Source of the DNA: Strigops habroptila
Lineage: Eukaryota; Chordata; Aves; Psittaciformes; Psittacidae
DNA: 64,000 nucleotides
Assembly (NCBI RefSeq): GCF_004027225.2
Contig: NC_044301.2
Span: 25,484,210-25,548,209 of the forward strand
Direction of reading: 5' to 3'
In this document: positions 23,160-33,400 of the stretch, piece after piece
Position numbering within the stretch: the first letter of the stretch is position 1
Layout: every line of letters starts with the position of its first letter
The notes under the pieces: generated by a model
What the model was told of the DNA's origin: nothing
The model's input: only the letters and a program-made list of their open reading frames with translations
Database searches by the model: none
Translations under genes and position numbers: made by a program

Positions 23160-24194
23160 GCTGCATATACCATAGAACTCAACCCTGTCTTACTCTGTGC
23201 TGGGTAGCAGCTTTGAGGTACTGAGCTTAGTGGGGGCTGCTGTATAGCTTTTTGGGGGTTTGTATGTGTTATTACCTCCCTCACGGCTTTCTAAGAATGT
23301 CATGCTTAGCAAGAGGGAGTAGATTTTCAACAGATCAGTTCAGTTAGGCACAAAATCAAAAAGGACAAATCTTCACAAGAGCTCAGAACAGACAGTGCTA
23401 AACTCTTTTGAAAATCTTTCCCCAATTATAGATGCCAAGTACTTGGAAACCTGGCTCTGAGGTTTTAAAAATCTGTTTTCATATGCTCAAAACCAACATT
23501 GCAGCCAGTAAAGGTTTTGGAACTCCCGATACTGTATTTTTACCAGAGAAGGAGCAAAGGAAGAGGCAATCTAAAACTGACTGAGTAAATCTACCAAATA
23601 AATCTACTTTAAATGACAAAGCTTACTACTACTACTACATTTACTGGCACTGTCCATGGGCCAGTTTTGGGTTTAGCCCCTCTTATTTATATACTAGCCT
23701 TTCTGAGCCAGAACCAAGTACCTCTTCCTTTTTTCGGTTCCTCACTGATGTCAGCCTACAGTGTTGCTAGTGACAGTAGAGGCAGAACTATGAGCTGGCC
23801 TAAAAGAAAATGCAGCAATCCCTCACACCTTTCTCTTCCTGTAACCAAAACAGGTTGAATCTATGTAAATGAATTGAGTTTACATGACATGGGCAAAAAA
23901 AAAAAAAAAGACAACAATAGAATACTAATCCAACTGATAATTAATATTGCAAAATTGCAATTGCAAAAGAGAACATAGCCTTTGCTATTTAAGTGCACTA
24001 GGATGGTATCACTTAGCTTTAATGCACACTCCAGGAATCACTTCCTAAAAAAAACTTCTGTGCAAAATGATATTGAATTATACATTTTGAAGCTTTCACA
24101 ACTTTGAACTTTAATATGGAATACCAAGGCCAGAATTCTGCCTTCAGCACAATTCTTTGCCCCAACGACATGAGTAAAAGTTGTTTTGTTAATG
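23160..24194. other. Host sequence without a recognisable gene
   Basis: About 1 kb between two proviruses with no supported gene. It contains an (ACT)n-like short run near 23622-23637 and an A-run of about 15 at 23896-23910. Confidence 0.6.
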
Positions 24195-24200
24195 GAGTTT

Positions 24201-24597
24201 TGTGGGGTTGTATTTGGAGGACAGTGGACATGTGATGAGCCAGCCATATGAGGGCCTCTTCTAAGCATGCAGCCGCATACCAAGAAGAAGATAAGAGGAT
24301 GTGAACCAGCCATCAGAGAGCTTCTTCTAAACACATAGCCACATACCAAGAAGAAGATAAGAGGAAGAAAACATCTGCAGTCAGATACATGGGAAGAACA
24401 CCAGGAATTAGGTGATCCAATAAGGACACTTACCGAGCTGCGTGATTGCCTCGTGCAAGAGGGCTTTTACCAATCAAAAGGTGCGTGACCGCATGTAGAG
24501 ATAGAAAACTCTGTATATAAAGGGATCATGGGAACAATAAAGTGGCTTCTGCTTAATTCACATTGGATCGTGTAGGGTCCATTGTCGTCTCTCCTCA
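24201..24597 (+). repeat. ERVK 5' LTR
   Basis: TGTGGGGTTG...CTCCTCA. U3 has two imperfect direct repeats (24234-24297 and 24298-24363) both ending CCAAGAAGAAGATAAGAG, an enhancer-like layout. TATATAA lies at 24514-24520 and AATAAA at 24536-24541, so the start site and poly(A) signal are close together, with R and U5 after them. Confidence 0.93.
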
Positions 24598-24599
24598 GT

Positions 24600-24617
24600 T
24601 GGTGACCCCGACGTGAT
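24600..24617 (+). promoter_or_regulatory. Primer-binding site, tRNA-Trp type
   Basis: TGGTGACCCCGACGTGAT, two bases after the LTR. This is the known tRNA-Trp primer site used by avian alpharetroviruses, and the match is exact. Confidence 0.93.
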
Positions 24618-24776
24618 CGTCATACGATAGTACCGGGAGCAACCCTGAAGGAGAGGACCGGCTGGAGAGCCGAGCCAGCGGGACTGGAGTCGGGACGGAT
24701 CGGAGGACAGTCCGTGAAGAAAAAGAATGTACGTTGCAACGGGACACCCTTGGAGGTGAGCAGCCGGTAATAAGAG

Positions 24777-25433
24777 ATGGGGCAGAGTGTAACAAAGGAA
24801 GAAAGTGCGATTGTGAAACTGCTCCTACATATACTCTCTAAGAGAGGAATTAAACACGATGAGCTTGTGCTCCGAAAATTACTAATATGGTGCCGAGAGA
24901 ACGGGTTCCCCCCAGATCCACAGGCTGCTTTTAAGGTCGAAACTTGGGAAAACGTTGGGGAACGGTTATGGGATGCCGTAAGCGACGGCAACAAAGAAGC
25001 TAAGGGACTAGCAAAAACTTGGAAGCTGATTCTAATGACCCTTCAAGCGATGAGGGCAGTGCGATCAGTTGCTGCTGGAGCTTTTATAGCTTTACAGTCC
25101 CCATCGTCTAAGATCAAAGTTTTCAATCGGCTCCCTGTCCCTTCCCCCGCTGCCCCGTCGGCATCTCTGACAGAGGACGAGGTGGATCCCCGGAAAAATG
25201 AGGGGATGGAAGTGAATGAATCCTGGTCCGTACCGCTGCCTCCCGACCCCTGCGTAGAAAAGCCACCCAGGGGAGAGCCGCCGCCTGTCCCGCCTGACCC
25301 ATCTCACTCCAAGAGCCAGCCATCGCTTTTTCCACCTCTCCCTCCGTCCATGCCTCCCCCACCAACGTCTCTGCGAAAATCATCCATGCTCGAGCCCCAC
25401 AGGGAACCGGACTGGGCGCAGAAACTACTTTGA
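24777..25433 (+). pseudogene. ERVK gag, matrix and proline-rich part only
   Basis: 218 codons starting MGQSVTKEES, a glycine-2 start suited to myristoylation, followed by a helical matrix-like domain (about residues 5-105, with LLHILSKRG, WCRENGFPPDP and TWENVGERLWDA) and a proline-rich stretch (about 120-205). A TGA at 25431-25433 ends it after EPDWAQKLL. No capsid or zinc knuckles follow; the sequence instead passes into a foreign retroviral segment. The matrix domain of class II Gag targets the membrane. Function is lost because the rest of Gag is absent. Confidence 0.85.
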
Positions 25434-25504
25434 AAGTTGGAGGACTTGGAAATTGATAAGATCGCTTGAGAAGAACACAGGGGGGAGGAGGAGGGCGTGA
25501 TAGC

Positions 25505-25588
25505 AAGCTGCGGGAAACTCCAGGGGGTGGGCGGAGGCGAGAGGCGAAGCTGCGGGAAGCTCCAGGGGGTGGGGGGAGGCGAGAGATG
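25505..25588 (+). repeat. Two-copy GC-rich tandem repeat, 42-bp unit
   Basis: AAGCTGCGGGAAACTCCAGG and AAGCTGCGGGAAGCTCCAGG start the two units at 25505 and 25547. It lies between the gag stop and the heterologous LTR, and probably belongs to the 3' region of the foreign retrovirus. Confidence 0.75.
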
Positions 25589-25722
25589 AAACTGCTAAAA
25601 CTGACCGGGACCTGACATGATGATGGAGAGGGATTATTCAGAATGCATTAGTGGGAGGGGGAAAAAAAAAAAAAAAAAAAAATTGCAAAAGAATTTGCAA
25701 AAGGATAGAAAAAAGGGGGATT

Positions 25723-26107
25723 TGAGACAAGGAAGTACAAAATGCAATATAATATTTTGTAATTAAGAAAATTTAGTTCTAAGTAACTTTAAGCTTGGTG
25801 GCTTTGTATATAAAACCAAAACTTTCCAAACCTAAAAAAGGCCCGACCAAAAGAACACAATAAGGGTCCTTGTCTAAGATGAATCGTTGTAGCTGACATA
25901 GTTTTGGAATCTTATGACCTTCGCACAAAATTTATTGTAACCAAAACAGGATTGTAGCTAAGGAGTAGCTGAAACTAAGCAGATGTTCAGGAGGTGATGT
26001 AGCGAAGTCAACTGATAAGTAGAAGGACAAGGAGAAATCACTCATTTATGCCAGCAGTGTTACCGAACTAATTAAGTTGGCAAGTTCTTAATGAGTTCTA
26101 CGAATCA
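25723..26107 (+). repeat. Heterologous LTR inside the ERVK provirus
   Basis: Preceded by a polypurine tract (GAAAAAAGGGGGATT, with a 20-A run further upstream at about 25663-25682), it begins TGAGACAAGG and ends GAATCA, with TATATAAA at 25807-25814. It is unlike the provirus's own LTRs. A primer site for a different tRNA follows three bases later. There is only one copy and no target duplication, so it did not arrive by integration here. Confidence 0.75.
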
Positions 26108-26110
26108 GTT

Positions 26111-26128
26111 TGGCACCCCAGATGGGAC
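26111..26128 (+). promoter_or_regulatory. Second primer-binding site, tRNA-Arg(CCU) type
   Basis: TGGCACCCCAGATGGGAC is complementary to the 3' end of vertebrate tRNA-Arg(CCU) plus CCA. Tryptophan tRNA primes the host provirus, so this site belongs to another retrovirus, probably class I by its tRNA-Arg use. Confidence 0.78.
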
Positions 26129-26798
26129 CCTCTCTGCTCGGCTGCAGAACCCGCTGAGAACAGGGCTCCCTAGGGCCCCCGGGGAATTTTCCCGGAGGGA
26201 CCCCTCGACTCACTCGGATCACTGCAGGAGCAGACAAGGACCATCTTTAAGAAGGTATTCTTTTGTAAATATTGTTTTGTTTTGGTTAACATTCCGTAAG
26301 TCGCAGGAGACGTCCTGCACGGGAGTCTGTTTGAAGTTTGGATTTTGGTGGGTTAACCTTTTGTTTGGAGCCTTCCGTAAATCGTGATATAGAAATCTCG
26401 TAAGTAAAGGCGTATACCCAGCTGCTAACATTCGATTGGTATACATTTGGATTTGTTTCTGTTTGTGACTTGCTGGTATTTGACCTAGTTTTGTGGATTA
26501 TCACGGTAACGATTTTGGTGTTGACGATATAATATGGTTAAGGCTGCACTGTATGTTGTGATTGTGTCATTAATAGTTGTTTGTCTAATTGGATTTTTTT
26601 TGTGTTTTAGGTCTTGTAGTTGTGTGGAGTGTGTTTGTGGGATCCCTTGTGTGTGTGTGTAAAATTAATAATGGGATATCAACAGAGCGAAGTAATGTAT
26701 GCAGATATGTTTTTCATGTTAAGAAACCAGCAGGAGTGGCAGAAGGAATGTGGAATTAAGAGAGCTCTGCCAGATCCCTTAATTTTAGCTTTGGAAAG
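26129..26798 (+). repeat. Heterologous retroviral leader and possible gag start
   Basis: Leader-like sequence after the tRNA-Arg primer site, with a pyrimidine-rich acceptor-like stretch ending TTTTAG near 26609 and a GT-rich run near 26647-26660. The ATG at about 26691 opens MGYQQSEVMYADMFFM, 40-odd residues that could be the start of a Gag with a myristoylation glycine. It runs into a stop at 26812-26814. ERVK RT sequence is recognisable from about 26799, in another frame. Confidence 0.55.
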
Positions 26799-27512
26799 GG
26801 ACAGGAGCAATTAGAGAAAGGTCACATTAAACCGACCACAAGCCCTTGGAATACCCCAATTTTTACAATTCCAAAGAGAAGTGGCAAATGGCGCCTATCG
26901 CATGATCTGAGGAAAATTAATGAGGTCATGGAGGATATGGGGGCGTTACAGCCTGGATTACCCTCCCCAAATATGATTTTGAAGAATTGGGACATTTTAA
27001 TTATCGATTTAAAAGATTGCTTTTTTACCATTCCTCTGCATCCAGAAGATTATCAGAAATTCGCTTTTTCTGTACCAAGCGCAAACAAAAGTGAACCTAT
27101 GAAAAGGTACCACTGGGTAGTGTTACTGCAAGGCATGAAAAATTCACCAACCATGTGCCAGGTTTACGTGGCCTGGGCACTTACTCCGGTACGTGAAGCG
27201 CATCCAGACTTGCTTATTTATCATTACATGGATGACATTTTGATAGCCGGAAAACAGCTGAATGGAGACCAATTGATTGTTGAATTACAAAATGTTTTGC
27301 AGTCAAACAGGCTACAATTGGCCCCTGAAAAAATACAAAAAACAGAAGTATGGAAGTATCTTGGCTGGGAAATCGACAAAGCAGTTGTTCGACCTCAAAA
27401 GGTGGAACTCCGGACAGAGATCCACACCTTGAATGATGTACAAAAATTGTTAGGAGATTTAAACTGGGTGAGGACCTATGTGGTATTACCAATGAGGAGT
27501 GGGCACCTCTGA
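26799..27512 (+). pseudogene. ERVK reverse transcriptase, broken
   Basis: RT from LEKGHIKPTTSPWNTP through [33 protein letters not shown] (first catalytic Asp), [13 protein letters not shown] and the intact YMDD (HYMDDILIAG) to the thumb (NDVQKLLGDLNW). There is a short frameshift after 26928 and another at about 27490. The protease and RT N-terminus are lost to the foreign segment. Inactive, although both RT catalytic motifs survive. Confidence 0.92.
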
Positions 27513-29290
27513 TGAGGTTACTCAGGGGAGGAGGTGGAGCAAACGCACCCCGGATGTTGACAAATGAGGCCAAAGAGGCTTTACAGCAGATTAGCGTAAA
27601 AGTTAATAAAGCCTACACCCATCGCTGGAACCCTGATTATGGGATAGGTTTAGCAATAATCAATAGTGAGCAGCACCATTTTGCTGTAATACTGCAATGG
27701 ATTCCTGGAAGAGATCCTTTGCGGTTATTAGAGTGGGTGTGTTTATCGGCACAGTCAAAGCGGACAGTTACAACACGAATGGAGGTGCTAGCACAATTAA
27801 TCATGAGGGGGTGAAATCGAATTGTTGAAATAGCAGGGAAAGAACCTTTAGTGGCAGAATATTTAGCTTGGGCTTTGTGCCAGTGTATTTTATTGCAAGT
27901 GGTGTTGCTGGATTATTCAGGTGAAGTAAAGGTGCACTATCCACCACACAAGTTTTTTAGTGTACTACATTCCTGTCAAATAGAAGAGCGACCTAGATGC
28001 TCTGCACGTCCGGTAGACGGTGCTACAGTCTTTACGGATGCAGGAGGAAGATCTCAAAAGGCTGCCATCACGTGGCAGGCCAACGGGCAATGGCATGATG
28101 TAGTTTTAACAGACTGTCAAGGCTCCACACAACATTTGGAGTTGCGAGCCGTGGTAGAAGTGTTTGCTCGATGGAAGACAACACCAGTCAGTGTTGTTTG
28201 TGATTCACTGTATGTAGTAGGAGTTGTATCACGTATAGAACGAGCATTGCTGAAAGAGATAAACAATGAGGTATTGTACAAACTATTTCAGAGGTTGTGG
28301 CTATTGCTGTCAGAAAGACAATGTGAATATTTTATCACCCATATTCAGAGTCACAAAGGAATAATCGAAGGCTTAGCAGAAGGCGACCGGAGAGCTGACA
28401 AGCTGGTAGTGCCGCTATGGGCGGCTCCATCAACAGACCGGTTCGCGCAAGCCAGATGGTCTCATGACTTTTTCCACCAGTCAGCCAAAGTACCGCGCCG
28501 CCAATTCGGGCTGTCTGAATCAGATGCCCGGGGCATTGTCCAGTCGTGCCCCAATTGTCAACAGTATACCGGAGGCTTGGCTCCTGGAGTCAATCCTCGT
28601 GGTACTGGACCTTTAGAAATTTGGCAAATGGATGTTACGCATGTCCCAGCATTCGGTAAACAAAAATATGTGCATGTCTGCCTGGATTGTTTTTCTCTTG
28701 CAGTTTGGGCTACAGCTCAGACTGGCGAATCTAGCAAACATGTGCAGCGTCACATGCGTTCGGCTATAGCGGCCCTTGGTGTGCCACGAGAAATCAAAAC
28801 TGACAACAGCCTTGGCTATGTAGCTCATTCCACGCAAGCATTTTTCCAGCTCTGGGGCATTACTCACATGACGGGTACGCCCCATTCACCTACCAGTCAG
28901 GCTATGGTCAAACGTATGAATCAGACATTGAAGCGTTTGCTTCAAAAACAAAAAGGGGGAGAAAGTGCTATATCTCCAACAGATAGATTAAACAAAGTCT
29001 ATATGTGTTAAATTTCTTACGATTGCCGCAAGATAGCTTGGTGCCACCAATGGCAAAACACGAGGCTGGTCTACAAGGAGGGTTGGAAGAAGTTAAGAGC
29101 AGACAATGTAAGGTAATGATTAAAAACGGGATAACAGGGGCCTGGGAAGGACCATTTAAGTGAATCACATGGGGAAGAGGATATGCATGTGTTGTTACGG
29201 ATACAGGAACCAGATGGATACCAGCCAAGTGGGTAAAGCCATGGCAAGAAAAGTTGCATGACCCACCCGAAAACACCCCAGCACCTAAGG
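27513..29290 (+). pseudogene. ERVK RNase H and integrase, broken
   Basis: One frame with a TGA at about 27812, then open 27851-29011. RNase H: VFTDAGGRS, HLELRAVVEV (Glu) and VCDSLYVVG. Integrase: zinc module (SHDFFHQ...CPNCQQ), core Asp in QMDVTHVP, second Asp in IKTDNS, but the third acid is Lys (AMVKRMN, where Glu is expected). A frameshift near 29011 is followed by the C-terminal domain (GAWEGPFK, WIPAKWVKPW in other frames). It could not catalyse integration. Confidence 0.92.
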
Positions 29291-29529
29291 ACTCCGTGCC
29301 ATAACTGTGGAACTTGGGAGCCTTGGAGTTTGTGTGTTTGCAAGTATTGCCGGCTCAGATGGTATTGTCGAAGTTCTAGAGCACACACGGGGTAGAAGGT
29401 TATCAGTCACAATGGTTCAAGGGATACGTGTCAAGTGACACACTGTTTAAGTTAGAGCTCAATATTACTTGTCAACAAGGATACAACTGAGGCCCGATTG
29501 TAATGATCAGGTACAATTTTGGGATGTGC

Positions 29530-30040
29530 CGTCTCGAGTTATCGCCTCCTTGTTTGCACCTGGAGTAGCTGCAGCAAAAGCATTAGGAGACATGACTGAA
29601 TTAGGGTGTTGGGCCGCAAAGTAGATAAATTTAATGTCAGAAGTACTTACGCAAATGCTTAATGATGTAGATAGCACAAGACATGCTGTTTTGCAAAATA
29701 GAGCTGCAATTGATTTTTGCTTTTAGCACAGGGTCATGGGCTTGAGGATTTTGAAGGGATGTGTTGTATGAATCTCTCTGACCATTCGGAGTCAATTCAT
29801 AAAAGTCTCAAGGAGATAAAAGACAACATGAACAAACTAACGGTGGTCAATTCAGGTTTAGATAAGTGGTTAAGGGGTTGGGGCATCATGGGATGGCTTT
29901 TAGATCTTTGTAAACAAGGCATTATAATTTTAAGTATAATTGTGATTGTATTGTTAATCGTTCCCTGTGTCTTAAAGGGAGTGTCTAACATGATTACTAA
30001 TTCCTTGAAGAAAGTTTGGCTGGTTCAAAGAGAAAAAGGG
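29530..30040 (+). pseudogene. ERVK envelope TM subunit remnant
   Basis: Fusion-peptide-like start (FAPGVAAAKALGDM at about 29548-29590), TAG near 29622, heptad region, LQNRAAIDF, then after a frameshift EDFEGMCCMNLSDHSES. The gamma-type CX6CC motif has lost its first Cys (GLEDFEGMCC; the copy at 56.5 kb has GCEDFEGLCC). A membrane span (IIILSIIVIVLLIVPCV at about 29920-29970) and a short tail end at the polypurine tract. Almost all of the surface subunit is missing. Confidence 0.85.
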
Positions 30041-30045
30041 GGAAT

Positions 30046-30442
30046 TGTGGGGTTGTATTTGGAGGACAGTGGCCATGTGATGAGCCAGCCATATGAGGGC
30101 CTCTTCTAAGCATGCAGCCGCATACCAAGAAGAAGATATGAGGATGTGAACCAGCCATCAGAGAGCTTCTTCTAAACACGTAGCCGCATACCAAGAAGAA
30201 GATAAGAGGAAGAAAACATCTGCAGTCGGATACATGGGAAGAACACCAGGAATTAGGTGATCCAATAAGGACACTTACCAAGCTGCGTGATTGCCTCGTG
30301 CAAGAGGGCTTTTACCAATCAAAAGGTGCGTGACCGCATGTAGAGATAGAAAACTCTGTATATAAAGGGATCATGGGAACAATAAAGTGGCTTCTGCTTG
30401 ATTCACATTGGATCGTGTAGGGTCCATTATCGTCTCTCCTCA
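30046..30442 (+). repeat. ERVK 3' LTR
   Basis: 397 bp, about 98% like 24201-24597, preceded by the polypurine tract GAAAAAGGGGGAAT (30032-30045). TATA and AATAAA are conserved. It is followed by the GAGTTT target duplication. Confidence 0.94.
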
Positions 30443-30448
30443 GAGTTT

Positions 30449-33400
30449 CTTTGAGGATATTTGAATTTAGCAGTACAGTAGTTGCTTACACTTTTAGGTA
30501 CAAACGTAAAATGAAAATGACAGCTTTGGCCAATTCATACAGTTATTACACTAGAAAGTCAGCTTCCCTCAGTTCCCTGAACTATCATACAGAAAAAATA
30601 GAATCATCAGACTTTTTTGCATGCTGTGATCAGGGCTGCAAGAAGTCTCCAAGCATCTGTTAAGGAACTCTTGCCTTTAAAATATATACATGACATCCAG
30701 TGTCGAAGTGTTTGGCTTTTTACTGCTAACACCTACCCTGATAATTTAAACATGTTATTTTCTTAACACAAACTCTCTTTATCCCAGTTACAAATATAGA
30801 CCTTTTAAAGAGGCAATGTTAATTCTAGCTTCTCTAAACTTATTGTCTAACAATTCTTATAAGACAACAAAAACATCAGGGACTTAATGTAAAAACCTTC
30901 TAATACTCTAGCGTATAATTACATTATTCATTAGCAAATAACTTCAAGTGGGTGTAATTTAATGTTTCCTTCCTGCCCCTTGAACAAACACAACACAGAA
31001 TAATCAACTTGATCCCAAGCTCCTAAATCCACTGCCTCAATAAAATCTGACACAGAGACTCATGGAAGAGCTCCACCCCAGCCTACCCTCAAGGATCAAG
31101 AGTGCTTACCCAACTTGGAGGTTCACCCATTTACAGGGGGGAGGATGGCAGATAGACTGCCCTTCCTTCATTTTTTCAATAAATTCAGCAGAAAGAAATT
31201 TCCCTGTAAGACCTGCTTGTCATCTGTTGTTTCTTTTGACTAACTCTATGTTTTGTGAAATGGACTGCTCTTTCATGAGGCACACTGCAAATGGGCACAT
31301 CTACCCTGATTCTCACCTCAGACCTCCCCTTCCAACAAAAACAGTAACCAGGTTGCTTTGATCTCAGCTTGGTAGAGTCTGGGTAAGGATCTACATATGG
31401 ACAAAAACCATGAAGCCTTAGTGTTTTAGACAATCCCTCTCTTAAAACATTGTTTATTTAGTAACAAATTATTTAATAACACAATTACTTAATAATGCTA
31501 CTGCTACTGAAAAATCTTGGCTCCATGCTGCCTAGCAGGGTTAATTTCCAACAACTACACCAGAGAAACAGAACTAGGAAAGCTTTACAAACAACAATCC
31601 ACACTCTGAGGAGCAGGGAGACTCTAGAAACACAGCAAGGACAGGCCCCACCCTCCCCCCACTGAACCTCCTCACCCTTCCCAGTCCTCCTCAGCCTCTC
31701 TCTCAGCTTCCCCTACTCCTGCACTTACCCAGGGTTCCCCCCCCCTTTTCTTTTTTTCTCCTTTTTCTTCAAGACTAACAAGATAAGGCCAAGGAAGAGA
31801 TGAAGGAAGAAAGCTTGTTTTGGTTACTGCCTGCAGGCTTTCTTTCCCCGAGGAGATAGCACATTCACTAACTGGACCAACCCCCACCTGCCCTGAAGGA
31901 ACTATAACAACACCTGCAACCTCCAACAGGTGTGGTAGTGGAGAAACTGCTTTCCCACCCCCCTTGCTCTGATTGGCTACTCAGCAGCAGAGGCAGAGAC
32001 ACAGCAGGAAAGCACCAACCAGAGGTGCTGTGTAATGGTTGAGAGCACAAAATGGTGGTTGTTGGCGTGATGAGGTGGTTTGGTGAAAGTTTTCTTATTT
32101 CTGGAAGTGAGAATTGGTGAGGAATGAAATATCAGTTGGTGTTCTCTAGGTGAAGTATGATCTGTATGTTATTTTCCTCAATGTTATATTTGTTTGGAGG
32201 TATCTAATATTAGCTTCAGAAGTGTCATTGCCCTCTCGAGGTATAGCCTTGTTTTACCTTACCTATATCTTTTCAATGCTATGTAACAAACTTCTTAAGA
32301 CCACAGTCATTTTTTAAACCAGGGAAAAAGTGCCTTAACTGACTATGAGGAATAAGTTCTGCTATCTTTATTGATGCTGAACTGGCTGACTGGCTTGCTG
32401 ACTATTAGCCCACTTCTAACATGTCCTAAAATGGGAAGTGACTTGGGTACAAAATCAGAGGATTGAGTATAAGCCTGGCAAAAGTTGACTGCAGTGAGTG
32501 CTGTGTGAGAGAGATGGTAACCTCTGGATGTTGAAGAGCTGTTTGTGTTACCTGTTTGGCCTTCTGGCATTTTTGTTACTTAGTCCCTCCTGGCATATTG
32601 TAGCAGCAACAGCTTTCCTACCCTTTCTCTATTGCTTCACATTGCTGCTGTCTTCTAGCTGAACTGGAATGCAAGAAAAAATTAGGAAAGGGAAACTTGA
32701 AATGGCCTGAAGGAGGGAAATATCACGAAAGGGCACTTTAATTTCTGATATATTTGTATAGATAGATAATAGGGTATGGAGTTTGGGGGATTGATTAGTA
32801 GTAGATTTAGGTAGTCTTGCTGCTGCTGACTTCTGTTTTTTCCTGAACCATAAACATTAATTAGTTTTTGTCAGTTGCACTGGCTTATTTTTGTGGTTCT
32901 GATTATTTTTATACCTGTTATTACATTAGGGGTTTGTTTAAATCTGTTTTATGTACCCAAAAGTCTGGGATGGGTACTTGATAATTATGTTGGCTTTTTG
33001 CATTAACATGTGATCTATAATGTTTTGGAGCCATCCCATACTATTTGCAGGTTGCTTAGCCTGTGTATTAAAAATCTTTTAGCATCTTGGAAACTAATCT
33101 AACTTTCTGAATATCAGAAGGATAATCTTATTCTGTAAGCAATTTGACAGGATTTTTAATATTCTACTTGGCCATGCCACAGCCATATTTCTTCTGCAAT
33201 AGTGATAAAAGTCTCAGCACAGCTTAAAGAATTTTGGAAGAGCTGTCTTCAGCAATAAGCTTTTTTTTTTTTTTCTTGAACCATACAGCTTTTAATACAG
33301 TACATGTTTCATGAAAATGGCATGTACTGAAGCGTGTATCTATGTAGTAATGCAACCCTAAATACATAAGCACCATCACATTCCAACTCAAAGAAGGATG

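Larger units (their letters stand above)
24195..30448 (+). mobile_element. ERVK (class II, alpha/beta-like) provirus with both LTRs, chimeric interior
   Basis: Complete at both ends: target duplication GAGTTT at 24195-24200 and 30443-30448, LTRs 24201-24597 and 30046-30442 (397 bp each, about 8 differences, about 2%). Six-base duplications are usual for class II retroviruses. Order: LTR, tRNA-Trp primer site, gag matrix part, a heterologous LTR-primer-site-leader block, RT, RNase H, integrase, remnant of env TM, polypurine tract, LTR. Capsid, nucleocapsid, protease and most of the envelope surface part are missing. The low LTR divergence makes this one of the younger insertions here. Confidence 0.93.
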
